DNA of 64,000 bases from Chitinophaga sp. MM2321. Lineage in GTDB: Bacteria; Bacteroidota; Bacteroidia; Chitinophagales; Chitinophagaceae. Both the position numbers and the translations under genes were made by a program. Shown here piece by piece: positions 17,988 through 27,421 of the stretch; within the stretch, counting starts at the first letter, position 1; each line of letters starts with the position of its first letter. Under the pieces are notes generated by a model. That model had not been told where the DNA came from. It ran no database searches and saw only the letters and a list, made by a program, of their open reading frames with translations. Location of the stretch: the NCBI RefSeq assembly GCF_964033635.1, contig NZ_OZ035533.1, forward strand, positions 806,001-870,000. The letters run 5' to 3'.

Positions 17988-18593
17988 ATGAAAAAAGTAA
18001 TGTTATTGCTGACTGCCGTCGCGTTCTCCGGCTTCATTGCCCCCCGACACCATGCTGTAAAGGATGACAAAACACTCCTGATAGAGCAATTGCAACAAAC
18101 CAAAGACAACCTCCTGAAAGATGTAGCCGGACTCACCGACGCGCAGCTGGAATACAGGACTGCAGCGGATCGCTGGTCTATTGCCGAATGTGTGGAACAC
18201 ATCACGCTGGTAGAAAAAGCGATGATGGATGGAGAACAGGACATGGTGAAGCAGCCCGCCAACCCGGAAAAAAGAAAGGATATTAAGATCACAGATGAAA
18301 GTCTGTTGAAAATGATGGGAGACCGTAGCCATAAAGTGAAGGCCCAGGAAGCGATGTTGCCGAAACATAATTACACTACTCCGGGAGACGCCATCACCGC
18401 ATTTACCGCACAACGGGATAAACTGATTGACTATGTTACGAACACCAGCGACGACATGCGCAATCATGTAACGGATAATCCGTTTTTCGGGCCAGTAGAC
18501 GCTTATCAGGTGTTACTAATGGACGCCGGACATACCAACCGGCATACACAACAGATTGAAGAAGTAAAAGGAGATCCGGGATTTCCGAAATAG
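17988..18593 (+). CDS. Exported DinB-like protein
   Basis: 201 residues. An N-terminal signal peptide (MKKVMLLLTAVAFSGFIAP) precedes a DinB-type four-helix bundle. Possible metal-binding His residues appear in AECVEHITLVEKAMM and in DAGHTNRHTQQIEEV at the end. DinB/YfiT-fold enzymes include thiol-dependent transferases and metal-dependent hydrolases; most lack a signal peptide, so periplasmic placement is notable. The function is unknown. The gene converges with mtaB with only 3 bp between stop codons. Confidence 0.8.
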   Translation: MKKVMLLLTAVAFSGFIAPRHHAVKDDKTLLIEQLQQTKDNLLKDVAGLTDAQLEYRTAADRWSIAECVEHITLVEKAMMDGEQDMVKQPANPEKRKDIKITDESLLKMMGDRSHKVKAQEAMLPKHNYTTPGDAITAFTAQRDKLIDYVTNTSDDMRNHVTDNPFFGPVDAYQVLLMDAGHTNRHTQQIEEVKGDPGFPK

Positions 18594-18596
18594 GCT

Positions 18597-19874
18597 TTAT
18601 CTCAGTTCCCAGTCAATAAGCTGGTTCACCCATTCCTTTCGGTAAGGGGTGGTGACTTTGATATAATTATCCGTATAACCTTCCATCATACCGTCTTTAC
18701 CATGAGATTCAAACAGCACTTTCCGGGTCTGGTTCAGGTGCTGCTCAGTAAAGAACTGTAGCTTTTTATGGCTCAGGTTGCGCAGTAATTTATTGCGCTC
18801 ATGACGGATATTGACCGGTACTACCGGCTTAATATCCAGTGCCGGTGTATTGGGGCGTTCTGAATAAGTAAAAACGTGCAGGTAAGATACGTCCAGGCCA
18901 TGCAGGAAATCGTAGGTGTCCTGGAAATGGGTGTCACTTTCAGCCGGGAATCCTACAATCACATCCACACCTATGGAGCAATGCGGCATGAACTGTTTGA
19001 TCAGCGCCACTTTTTCCGCATACAGCTCACGGCGGTAGCGGCGGCGCATTAAGCCTAATATTTCATTGTTGCCGCTTTGCAATGGAATATGAAAATGCGG
19101 CATAAACTTGTGGCTGTTGGCTACAAATTCAATGATTTCATTGCTGAGGAGGTTGGGTTCTATGGAAGAGATGCGGTAGCGTTCTATACCGGCTACTTTT
19201 TCCAGTTCCTGTACCAGCTCATAAAAAGTTTCTTCTCTTTTCTTCCCGCCTTCCATGCCTTTACCGAAATCGCCGAGGTTTACGCCGGTGAGTACAATTT
19301 CTTTTACACCGTCTGCTGCCAGCTTTTGGGCATGGTCTACCACATTGATAACACTATCGCTGCGGCTTTTACCTCTGGCCATGGGGATGGTGCAGAAGGT
19401 GCAGGTATAATCACAGCCATCCTGTACTTTCAGGAAGGTACGGGTACGGTCGTTGAGAGAATAAGAAGCGTGGAAGGTGTTTACATCTTCAATATCACAG
19501 GAGCATATTTTGGTACTGTCTCCTTTGGTAAGTGTTTTCAGGTGTTCCGCAATATTGAACTTTTCCGCTGCACCCAGTACCAGGTCAACCCCTTCAATAG
19601 AAGCGATTTCCTGTGGTTTCAGCTGTGCATAACAACCGGTGATCACCACCATGCTTTGCGGGGCGCGGCGTTGAATGCGGCGTACCAGCTGCCGGCATTC
19701 TTTATCAGCGTTATCTGTTACGGAGCAGGTATTGATAACATATACATCTGCACTATTATCAAAATCTGTTTTTACAAACCCATCCTGTTCCAGTAACCTG
19801 CTCAAAGTGGAGGTTTCTGAAAAGTTCAGCTTACAGCCGAGTGTATGAAATGCTACTGTTTTTACCTGTTCCAT
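18597..19874 (-). CDS. mtaB: tRNA t6A37 methylthiotransferase MtaB
   Basis: 425 residues. The N-terminal MTTase domain has three cluster Cys (TLGCKLN, INTCSVTD, ITGCYAQL), the radical-SAM domain has DGCDYTCTFCTIP (CxxxCxxC), and a TRAM-like end follows. It converts t6A to ms2t6A at position 37 of tRNAs reading ANN codons. TLGCKLN is the MtaB form, which separates it from MiaB and RimO. An earlier ATG at 19895 overlaps the -7 element at 19884-19891, so the start is 19874. Confidence 0.93.
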   Translation of the reverse strand: MEQVKTVAFHTLGCKLNFSETSTLSRLLEQDGFVKTDFDNSADVYVINTCSVTDNADKECRQLVRRIQRRAPQSMVVITGCYAQLKPQEIASIEGVDLVLGAAEKFNIAEHLKTLTKGDSTKICSCDIEDVNTFHASYSLNDRTRTFLKVQDGCDYTCTFCTIPMARGKSRSDSVINVVDHAQKLAADGVKEIVLTGVNLGDFGKGMEGGKKREETFYELVQELEKVAGIERYRISSIEPNLLSNEIIEFVANSHKFMPHFHIPLQSGNNEILGLMRRRYRRELYAEKVALIKQFMPHCSIGVDVIVGFPAESDTHFQDTYDFLHGLDVSYLHVFTYSERPNTPALDIKPVVPVNIRHERNKLLRNLSHKKLQFFTEQHLNQTRKVLFESHGKDGMMEGYTDNYIKVTTPYRKEWVNQLIDWELR

Positions 19875-19883
19875 AAAGGAGGG

Positions 19884-19891
19884 CAAAGGTA
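19884..19891 (-). promoter_or_regulatory. -7 element of mtaB
   Basis: TACCTTTG on the minus strand, 10 bp from the start codon, implying a very short or absent 5' leader. No good TTG is present 19 bp upstream (TGA). Confidence 0.55.
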
Positions 19892-19955
19892 GCAACTTTT
19901 TATGTCATAGTCAGGTCCGGAATTTTGACTATTTTACGCAGCTTTTCTATACTAT

Positions 19956-20399
19956 ATGAAGTCATTACAAAAATACCTGCCGGTTTTATTATTGGCCCTG
20001 CTGCTTTTTGCCGGCTGGCATAAGGAATGGTGGAAAGGAACTGTTCCTCCTCCTGCCATAGGTAGCAAGCCTGTAGCAACCAGGGCACCCAAAACAGCGG
20101 CCACCGTTTCCGGCGGGGAGTTGAACCGATATGCCCAACTGGAATATACCAGGCATGCCATTTGTCGGATGGAGTGCCGTCATGTGACGAAGGCAGAAGT
20201 ACAGGAAATCCTGGCCGAAGGTAGGATCAATCCTGAAAAATCCGATCCCAACGACCGTCCGTGTCCTACCTATGCACTGGAAGGCTACTCTACAGAAGGC
20301 CAGCACCTGCGCATCGTATTTGCTCCCTGCGATGAAAACAATATGAAGGTGATCACCTGTATAGATCTCGACAAGGACTGGAGCTGCCATTGCGAGTAA
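19956..20399 (+). CDS. DUF4258 domain protein with N-terminal membrane anchor
   Basis: 147 residues. One N-terminal hydrophobic segment (about 6-20) is followed by a Pro/Thr-rich linker and a DUF4258-like domain: YTRHAICRMECRHVTKAEV, then CPTYALEGYSTEGQHLRIVF and VITCIDLDKDWSCHCE. DUF4258 is distantly related to small toxin-type RNase folds, but no partner antitoxin gene is visible here. The function is unknown. Confidence 0.72.
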   Translation: MKSLQKYLPVLLLALLLFAGWHKEWWKGTVPPPAIGSKPVATRAPKTAATVSGGELNRYAQLEYTRHAICRMECRHVTKAEVQEILAEGRINPEKSDPNDRPCPTYALEGYSTEGQHLRIVFAPCDENNMKVITCIDLDKDWSCHCE

Positions 20400-20467
20400 G
20401 TACGAATTCGCAATCCGCAATTATTATCGTAGTTTTCAGGCTCGTTTAAACCATTTTCAGGGCGTTT

Positions 20468-21235
20468 ATGAATTTTTTATTGAAACCGTTGCGTGTTATC
20501 TATGTAGTGTACGCCGCCGCCACTTTTCTGGGTATTATGTTTTTAATACTACCGCCTATTTTCCTCGCATCGCTGCTGGGAAAACAAAGGGGGGGTAATA
20601 TCATATTTTATTTTTTACGTTTCTGGGCACATACCTGGTTTCCGCTGGTGGGCATGTGGGTGAGCCGCAAATATGAATGTGAGCGGGACAATGCGCCCTG
20701 TATTTACGTGGTAAACCACCGTTCTTACCTGGATGCAGCTATCGCGGTAAAAGTAATGCGTCTTCCTTTCCGTCCGCTGGGAAAAGTGGAATTATCCAAA
20801 ATTCCTTTCTTCGGATTTATCTACAGAAATTCTATTGTTGCTGTAGACCGCTCTAATGCGTCCGCACGCGCCAGGAGTGTACGTGAGATGATGACCGCGC
20901 TCAAGGCAGGTATTTCCATTCTCATGTTTCCGGAAGGAACCACCAACGACAGCGATCAGCCATTAAGATCTTTTCACAATGGCGCTTTCCGGATGGCCAT
21001 TGAATTACAGATACCTGTCAAACCCGTATTATACCTGGATGCCGGTCACCGGTTACCGCATAAAGGGCCTATGCATATCTCTCCCGGTAAATGCCGTGTC
21101 GTATTTCTGCCTTCCATTCCTGTTGCCGGACTTACGCTGAATGATATCAATACACTGAAACAACAGACTTTTGATATCATGGAAGCTGAACTCAGGAAGT
21201 ATCACCATTATCCAACCTTGCAACAAGTAGGATGA
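20468..21235 (+). CDS. plsC: 1-acyl-sn-glycerol-3-phosphate acyltransferase
   Basis: 255 residues. Two N-terminal hydrophobic segments anchor it to the inner membrane. The acyltransferase motifs are NHRSYLDA (HX4D catalytic pair) and FPEGTTND, with VDRSNASARARS between them. It makes phosphatidic acid from lysophosphatidic acid. The stop codon overlaps the priA start (ATGA), so the two are translationally coupled. Confidence 0.9.
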   Translation: MNFLLKPLRVIYVVYAAATFLGIMFLILPPIFLASLLGKQRGGNIIFYFLRFWAHTWFPLVGMWVSRKYECERDNAPCIYVVNHRSYLDAAIAVKVMRLPFRPLGKVELSKIPFFGFIYRNSIVAVDRSNASARARSVREMMTALKAGISILMFPEGTTNDSDQPLRSFHNGAFRMAIELQIPVKPVLYLDAGHRLPHKGPMHISPGKCRVVFLPSIPVAGLTLNDINTLKQQTFDIMEAELRKYHHYPTLQQVG

Positions 21236-23673
21236 AGTACGCAGATGTAATATTGCCGCTGGCATTACCTAAAAATTATACTTACGCTGTTCCTGCCAAC
21301 ATGGAAACTGCCTTACAGGTGGGTAGCCGCGTAGCTGTACAGTTAGGTAAACAGAAGAAGTATGCCGGTATTGTGAAAGCGATCCATGAACATGCGCCGT
21401 TGTATAAAACCAAGCCCCTGCTGGATATGCTGGATAAAGATCCCGTCGTATATCCCACACAGTTAGCCTTCTGGAGCTGGATAGCCAGTTACTATATGTG
21501 TAGTGAAGGCGAAGTGTTGAATGCGGCTTTACCCGCTCACCTGAAGCTTTCCAGCGAAACACTGTTACTTTTTAATGATGCTTACGGAGAAGATTTTACG
21601 GCACTGGATGATGATGAATACCTGATCGCAGAAGCTTTGCATATCCGCAAAGAGTTGCGTATCGAGGAAGTACAGCTCATCCTGGATAAGTCTGAAGTAT
21701 ATTCTGTTATCAAAAAACTGATAGAGAAAAAAGTATGTCTGGTATATGAAGAATTGAAAGAAGTATATCGGGAGAAGAAAGAGAATTATGTACAACTCCA
21801 CGCCGAATACCAGGAAGAATCAAAACTGGCGGCGCTTTTCAACGATATGGGCCGCGCGCCCAAACAAATGGAACTACTGCTGGCATACCTGCACCTGCTG
21901 AAAACACAGGGCAATGTGCTGCAAAATGAATTGCTGAAAAAATCAGGTGCTACCACCGCCCAGTTAAAGGGATTGGTAGATAAAAATATTTTGTGGGTAG
22001 AGAAACGTACGGTAGATCGTATTCCTACCGGTAAGGTAGATGCCCAGATAGATTTTGATCTGAGTGCTGCGCAGGAAACCGCACTGCTGGAAGTACGTAG
22101 GCATTTCGAAGAAAAACAGGTTACCCTGTTGCACGGGGTTACTTCCAGTGGTAAAACACAGGTATATGTGAAGATGATGGAAGAATACCTGGCCACCGGT
22201 AAACAAGTACTGTACCTGTTGCCGGAGATTGCACTCACCGCACAGATCATCCGCCGGTTGCAGAAACATTTTGGTAGCAGCATCGGCATCTATCATTCCC
22301 GTTTCAGTAATAATGAGCGGGTGGAAATATGGAATAAGGTAAAGAATGGTGAGATACAAATCGTGCTGGGTGCGCGTTCCAGCCTGCTCCTGCCATTCAG
22401 GGACCTGGGACTGATTGTACTTGATGAAGAACACGACGCCTCCTACAAACAACAGGACCCTGCACCACGTTACCACGCCAGGGACGCCGCCATTTATTAT
22501 GCAGGGCTCTTCAAAGCCAAGGTGCTGCTGGGTTCTGCTACGCCTGCGCTGGAATCATATTATAATGCACAACAGGGCAAATACGGACTGGTAGAACTCA
22601 AAGAACGTTTTGGCGGAATGGAAATGCCCGTGATCGATATTGTGGATATCAAGCAGGAAATGGCAGAAAAAACCATGGACGGCAATTTTACACAGGCGCT
22701 GAAAACAGCGATCACACAAAGTCTGGCCGACCAGAAACAGGTGATCCTTTTTCAGAACAGGCGGGGATATGCACCATTCCTGCTGTGTACTACCTGTGGC
22801 TGGATTCCACATTGCAAGCAATGTGATGTATCGCTTACCTACCATAAGAACCAGGATAAGCTGCATTGCCACTACTGTGGTACACGCTATCCGTATGTGT
22901 TCTCCTGTGAAGCCTGCGGCTCCCAATCGCTGATCCCTAAAAGTTTTGGTACAGAAAAAATAGAAGATGACCTGCAACAGATCTTCCCGGATGCGCGCAT
23001 TGCGCGTATGGACGTGGATGCTGTGAGGAATAAGGATAGTCATAATAAATTGATCCAGCTGCTGGAAGAACGGTCTATCGATATCCTGGTGGGTACGCAG
23101 ATGGTGGTAAAGGGGCTTGATTTTGAAAACGTAAACCTGGTAGGCATCCTGAGTGCGGATAGTTTGTTGAGTTACCCTGACTTCAGGGTAAATGAAAGGG
23201 CCTTTCAAATGATGGAGCAGGTGAGTGGCCGTGCTGGCCGCAAGCATGACAAAGGCACCGTATTGATCCAGGCCAGCAATACCAGGCATCCGGTATTACA
23301 TTATGTTACCGGGCATGATTATAAAGGGATGTACGAATCGGAAATAGCGGAGCGGCAACAGTTTGGCTATCCTCCGTTTTATCGTATCCTGAAATTAACC
23401 CTTCGCCATAAAAATCAGTTGATAGTAGAACAGGCAGCACAGATCCTGGCGAGCTGGTTGCAACCGCATATTGGTGCACAGCTGGTAGGACCGGCAGCTC
23501 CGCTGATAGCCCGGGTACGTAATAATTATTTACAGGAGATGCTGATCAAACTGCCCCGCGAAGCACGTGTGATCGCACATATAAAACAGGTACTCCGGGA
23601 ATATTTTATCCAGTTGCAGGCGGAAAAAAGATTCCGCGCTGTAGTGATTGTACCGGATGTAGACTGTGTATAA
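21232..23673 (+). CDS. priA: Primosomal protein N' (replication restart helicase)
   Basis: 813 residues. The N-terminal DNA-binding domain is followed by a SF2 helicase core: Walker A GVTSSGKTQVY, Walker B LDEEHD, GSATPALES and the QVSGRAGRK motif VI. The zinc-binding insert has CTTCGWIPHCKQCD and CHYCGTRYPYVFSCEAC. PriA reloads the replisome at collapsed forks. The length is slightly above the E. coli protein (732). It converges with the DUF3857 gene, 5 bp apart. Confidence 0.95.
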   Translation: MKYADVILPLALPKNYTYAVPANMETALQVGSRVAVQLGKQKKYAGIVKAIHEHAPLYKTKPLLDMLDKDPVVYPTQLAFWSWIASYYMCSEGEVLNAALPAHLKLSSETLLLFNDAYGEDFTALDDDEYLIAEALHIRKELRIEEVQLILDKSEVYSVIKKLIEKKVCLVYEELKEVYREKKENYVQLHAEYQEESKLAALFNDMGRAPKQMELLLAYLHLLKTQGNVLQNELLKKSGATTAQLKGLVDKNILWVEKRTVDRIPTGKVDAQIDFDLSAAQETALLEVRRHFEEKQVTLLHGVTSSGKTQVYVKMMEEYLATGKQVLYLLPEIALTAQIIRRLQKHFGSSIGIYHSRFSNNERVEIWNKVKNGEIQIVLGARSSLLLPFRDLGLIVLDEEHDASYKQQDPAPRYHARDAAIYYAGLFKAKVLLGSATPALESYYNAQQGKYGLVELKERFGGMEMPVIDIVDIKQEMAEKTMDGNFTQALKTAITQSLADQKQVILFQNRRGYAPFLLCTTCGWIPHCKQCDVSLTYHKNQDKLHCHYCGTRYPYVFSCEACGSQSLIPKSFGTEKIEDDLQQIFPDARIARMDVDAVRNKDSHNKLIQLLEERSIDILVGTQMVVKGLDFENVNLVGILSADSLLSYPDFRVNERAFQMMEQVSGRAGRKHDKGTVLIQASNTRHPVLHYVTGHDYKGMYESEIAERQQFGYPPFYRILKLTLRHKNQLIVEQAAQILASWLQPHIGAQLVGPAAPLIARVRNNYLQEMLIKLPREARVIAHIKQVLREYFIQLQAEKRFRAVVIVPDVDCV

Positions 23674-23678
23674 CCCGT

Positions 23679-25652
23679 TTATTCTTTTGTCAGGATCAAT
23701 TCCTGTTGCTGTAGTGTTTTTAACCGGCGGATCATTTCTTCAAAGGTCTTTTTATCTTCCCCTGTATAATCTGTCTGGCTGTACCATTCTATGGTATAGA
23801 TATTTAAACGGTTATTTTCCTGTTCACATCTCATCTTGAATCCCAGAGCGGGTTGCGATCCTGTATTGTGTTCGATACTGGCGGCAAAGTCGGCTTTATT
23901 AGCCACTTTGTATCCGGCCGGAATGTCAATGTGGACGCGCTTTTCCTGGTAATAAGGGAAAGAGATCTGAATGGGATGTGTTCCTCCGGGCATGGCTAAA
24001 TTATAGTCAATATTGCCTCCCAGTAACTGACCTATTTTAATATTCAGCTGCGTGCCTTGCTGAATGGCGATGCCCGGTGTATGCAGGGTACTGGTGATAA
24101 CAACCGGACTGCTAAGCGGCACATTGTTAAATGTTTCGTTGTGGGCTTCTACAGCGGCAGGTCGCCTGGTGCCGGGTGCAAAGGGAAGGACGGCATTGAG
24201 CACACTGTTACGCAGCTCTGTGTTATTGGCCTTGGTAAAAGCCGTTTTAAGGCTTTCCGCGGCATATCCGCCGAAAGACTGGTTGACCTCCCAGGCAGGA
24301 TCCGTAAGGGAACGAAGGGTTGCTTCTGTTGTGATGTTGCTCAATGTATAAGCTGGTACCGGTGTGTTGATGAAGTCTGTCAGCACTTTGCTTTCTGTAC
24401 CTGCCAGTGTATCCCGGCATCGCAGGGCCAGGCAATTGGCCCATAAGGGCGGATAACATGGAAAGCGTGTATCCGTTTCCGTTGGTGCAAGGGCTTGTTG
24501 CTGGTTAGGGAAATAAAGCAGGATATTTTTTGCCAGCGGCTTGTTGATAATATTTTTATCCAGCGGCAGGGTATCCCGTGCGGAGGTAAACAACATCTGT
24601 ACAGGGATGTTCAGCATGTAATAGGCTGCTGTCATGAGACGCACCATACCCGCTTTGTCGGCGCTTTTGCTCCGTATGATGGCCGTCAGGTTGGGCGCTT
24701 CATACACATCGTCGGCCTGCCGCAACGTATAGTTGGTTTTAATATATTGTTCTACCTGGTAAATCAGCTGTGGTACCGGCATCCGGTGTGCGAGAAAGGG
24801 CCACTTGCTTAGTTCTTTCTCCAGTTGTTTGTATTCTGCTTTACTGACGGCTACGTATGGCACATATGCCTCTTCTCCGAAATCCTGCCAGGTGACCCTG
24901 GAAGTATCCCTTCCGCTAATAGCGGCGCTCAGGGCAAAGTCTACACGTTGCAGCTGTGGCATGTAAAAGAAAAGATCATTGGCCACCAATCCAGGCACCT
25001 GTTGCATCGCGATGTTATGAAACACATTGTTACCAGCGGTGCTATCCGTAACGGCCGGTACACCGTTTACACTTTTGAAAAGGAATTGCAGTGATTTGGG
25101 GGCTACCAGCGTGAATTGCACCTGTTGCGCTTCAAGACCTGACTGTAAATATTCTGTGCCGGCAATATCAAACTGGATCTTTAGGTTCATCTCATATTCA
25201 AGTTCACAACCCGATTGCAGGGAAAGGTCATTTACTACAATGGCCTGCCGGCCATCACTGAGCTTTACTGTTCTCGTTTGTTCATTGAGGTTAGCCACCT
25301 TTCCATCAGGAAATATTACCCGTACGCGGAAACTCCGCAGTGCTTCGTAAGTATCCATAGACAGTACCAGCTGGGTCAGGCTATCTGCTCCGGCAGTGGT
25401 ATTGATGCGCACTTTTTTGTAAATAGTTTTGTAGTTCGTATAGGCATCCGCTTTATCACGGCTGGTGATATTAAAATCCCTTGCTATCCTGTATTCCAGG
25501 ATAGTATAAGGTTTCAGCGTCTGTTCCTGGTTGGAAACGTGCGGATCGTCTTTCCATGTTTCAGGAAAATAATTATTGATCTGCGCCTTTGTATGTAAAG
25601 GAAACACTGCTATAACAGCTATGATGGCCAGGAAAAAGATAAGATGTTTCAT
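23679..25652 (-). CDS. Secreted DUF3857-type protein with degenerate transglutaminase domain
   Basis: 657 residues with a signal peptide (ending near LHTKAQ). An N-terminal DUF3857-like beta domain (about 50-270) precedes a transglutaminase-like domain (about 290-400) and a C-terminal DUF2569/beta region. In active relatives the domain has a GVCKDKA-type catalytic Cys. Here the corresponding stretch reads RSKSADKAGMVRLMTAAYYML, with Ser in place of Cys, so peptidase or transglutaminase activity is unlikely. The role is unknown; it may be structural. A TACCTTTA element lies just upstream on the minus strand near 25658. Confidence 0.75.
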   Translation of the reverse strand: MKHLIFFLAIIAVIAVFPLHTKAQINNYFPETWKDDPHVSNQEQTLKPYTILEYRIARDFNITSRDKADAYTNYKTIYKKVRINTTAGADSLTQLVLSMDTYEALRSFRVRVIFPDGKVANLNEQTRTVKLSDGRQAIVVNDLSLQSGCELEYEMNLKIQFDIAGTEYLQSGLEAQQVQFTLVAPKSLQFLFKSVNGVPAVTDSTAGNNVFHNIAMQQVPGLVANDLFFYMPQLQRVDFALSAAISGRDTSRVTWQDFGEEAYVPYVAVSKAEYKQLEKELSKWPFLAHRMPVPQLIYQVEQYIKTNYTLRQADDVYEAPNLTAIIRSKSADKAGMVRLMTAAYYMLNIPVQMLFTSARDTLPLDKNIINKPLAKNILLYFPNQQQALAPTETDTRFPCYPPLWANCLALRCRDTLAGTESKVLTDFINTPVPAYTLSNITTEATLRSLTDPAWEVNQSFGGYAAESLKTAFTKANNTELRNSVLNAVLPFAPGTRRPAAVEAHNETFNNVPLSSPVVITSTLHTPGIAIQQGTQLNIKIGQLLGGNIDYNLAMPGGTHPIQISFPYYQEKRVHIDIPAGYKVANKADFAASIEHNTGSQPALGFKMRCEQENNRLNIYTIEWYSQTDYTGEDKKTFEEMIRRLKTLQQQELILTKE

Positions 25653-25696
25653 ACGGGTTAAAGGTATTAATCATTTGGTTATTTCATGCGTGTTGT

Positions 25697-26359
25697 TCAT
25701 GAAACGCCCATTTGTTGAATGGCATCGGATTCAAAAATATGTACGCCTGCATCTCCCTGTTTGGCAGCTTTCAGCATAGCATTGGCTACAGTAGCGGCTT
25801 TGATGCCACGGTATTTCTTCCATCTTCCCTGCAATAAAAAATAAAAGAGCTGCATGAGATATTTTGCTATCCATTCTCCCAGCCTGAACTCTTTACGTTG
25901 CCCGATGAGGAACGAAGGCCGGAAAATATAGGTACCTATGAAGCCTTTTTTTAAAACGGCTGCTTCGGTTTCTCCTTTGGTGCGCAGGTAAAAGTTGCGG
26001 GAAGATGCTGCTGCACCAATAGAAGAGATCAGCAGGAATTGTTCTACGTGGTTGGTGCGTGCAATGGTGGCACATCTCACCGGAATATCAAAATCCACTT
26101 CCCGGAATTTTTTCTGTGTACCTGCTTTTTTAATCGTGGTGCCGATACAGCAAAAAAGGGTGTCGCCCTGTAATGCTTCTGCCAGGCTTTCTTCATCATC
26201 AAAATCAACAATAATACTTTCCAGTCCGGGCCGGGGATGCGCCCAGGGCTTGCGGATCAATATCCTTACTTTACTGAAGTATGGATCCTGCAGCAGTGCA
26301 GCAACAAGATGAGTACCGGTGAGCCCCGTAGCTCCTATAACTATGGCTGTTTTGTTCAT
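25697..26359 (-). CDS. NAD(P)-binding oxidoreductase, HTATIP2/CC3-like
   Basis: 220 residues. A Rossmann fold with the dinucleotide motif IGATGLTGTHLVAAL at the N-terminus, FCCIGTTIKKAG and the LLISSIGAAASSRNFYLRTKGE region with the active-site-like Ser and Tyr/Lys spacing, as in the atypical SDR group that includes mammalian CC3/TIP30. The substrate is unknown. I chose ATG 26359, since the motif then sits right at the N-terminus. Divergent from murB. Confidence 0.78.
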   Translation of the reverse strand: MNKTAIVIGATGLTGTHLVAALLQDPYFSKVRILIRKPWAHPRPGLESIIVDFDDEESLAEALQGDTLFCCIGTTIKKAGTQKKFREVDFDIPVRCATIARTNHVEQFLLISSIGAAASSRNFYLRTKGETEAAVLKKGFIGTYIFRPSFLIGQRKEFRLGEWIAKYLMQLFYFLLQGRWKKYRGIKAATVANAMLKAAKQGDAGVHIFESDAIQQMGVS

Positions 26360-26407
26360 AAATCTCAAAATGATTAGTAATTTGCGCCATTATAAAGTTA
26401 AGCTATT

Positions 26408-27421
26408 ATGGTATCTGAAAATGTCCTGCTCCAACCATACAATACATTCGGTATAGCGGCTATGGCGCGTTATTTTGCCTCTTTTGCCGGTAAAGATGAG
26501 CTGGTGGACTTATTGGATGATCCACGTAGCAGCCAGCTGCCGCATATGATCCTGGGGGGTGGCAGCAACATCCTGTTTACACAGGATTATAACGGGCTGG
26601 TTCTCAAAAATGAGTTGAAAGGAATGACGCTGGTGGGGGAAGATAACGACTATGTCTATGTGAAAGCCGGCGCAGGGGAGAACTGGCATCGCTTTGTACA
26701 ATATTGTATTGCGCAAAACCTCGCCGGCCTGGAGAATCTGTCGCTGATACCGGGTAATGTAGGCGCCAGTCCTATGCAGAATATCGGCGCTTATGGCGTG
26801 GAAATAAAAGACACCTTTCATGAGCTGGAAGCCCTGCACCTGGAAGACCGCCGCGTGGTTACCTTTAATAATGCAGATTGTCATTTCGGCTACCGCGAAA
26901 GTATTTTTAAAAAGGAATACCGGCACCAGTTTGTGATCCTGTCTGTAACTTACCGGTTGAGTAAAAAACCGCATTTCAATACCAGTTATGGTGCTATCAA
27001 CCAGGAGCTGGAACGTATGGGGGTAAAGGATTTATCTATCCAGGCGATCAGCCAGGCGGTAATCAATATCCGTTCCTCCAAACTGCCCGATCCTGCAAAG
27101 ATTGGTAATGCCGGCAGCTTCTTCAAAAACCCCGCAGTGGATGCTGCAAAGTATGCCACATTAAAAACGGCTTTCCCAAACATATCGGCGTATCCGTTAG
27201 ACAACGGGGAGTATAAGCTGGCAGCGGGCTGGCTGATTGAACAATGTGGCTGGAAGGGCTACCGTCAGGGCGATGCAGGCGTTCATGCCTTGCAGGCGCT
27301 GGTGCTGGTAAACTATGCGCATGCAACAGGCAGCGAAATATATGCATTATCACAGCAGGTACTGGATAGCGTAGCGGAAAAATTTGGTGTGCAGCTGGAA
27401 CGGGAAGTAAATATTGTTTAA
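26408..27421 (+). CDS. murB: UDP-N-acetylenolpyruvoylglucosamine reductase
   Basis: 337 residues, E. coli-type (type I) MurB. FAD-binding: MILGGGSNILF and IPGNVGASPMQNIGAYGVEI. Catalytic: YRESIFKKE, GNAGSFFKNP (proton-donor Ser) and the final Glu in EREVNIV. It makes UDP-MurNAc in peptidoglycan synthesis. The last 4 bp overlap the end of the convergent YpdA-type gene. Confidence 0.95.
   Translation: MVSENVLLQPYNTFGIAAMARYFASFAGKDELVDLLDDPRSSQLPHMILGGGSNILFTQDYNGLVLKNELKGMTLVGEDNDYVYVKAGAGENWHRFVQYCIAQNLAGLENLSLIPGNVGASPMQNIGAYGVEIKDTFHELEALHLEDRRVVTFNNADCHFGYRESIFKKEYRHQFVILSVTYRLSKKPHFNTSYGAINQELERMGVKDLSIQAISQAVINIRSSKLPDPAKIGNAGSFFKNPAVDAAKYATLKTAFPNISAYPLDNGEYKLAAGWLIEQCGWKGYRQGDAGVHALQALVLVNYAHATGSEIYALSQQVLDSVAEKFGVQLEREVNIV

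Noticed and set aside
19956..20399. DUF4258 protein as half of a toxin-antitoxin pair
   Set aside because: It carries a membrane anchor and no small antitoxin-like gene is adjacent.
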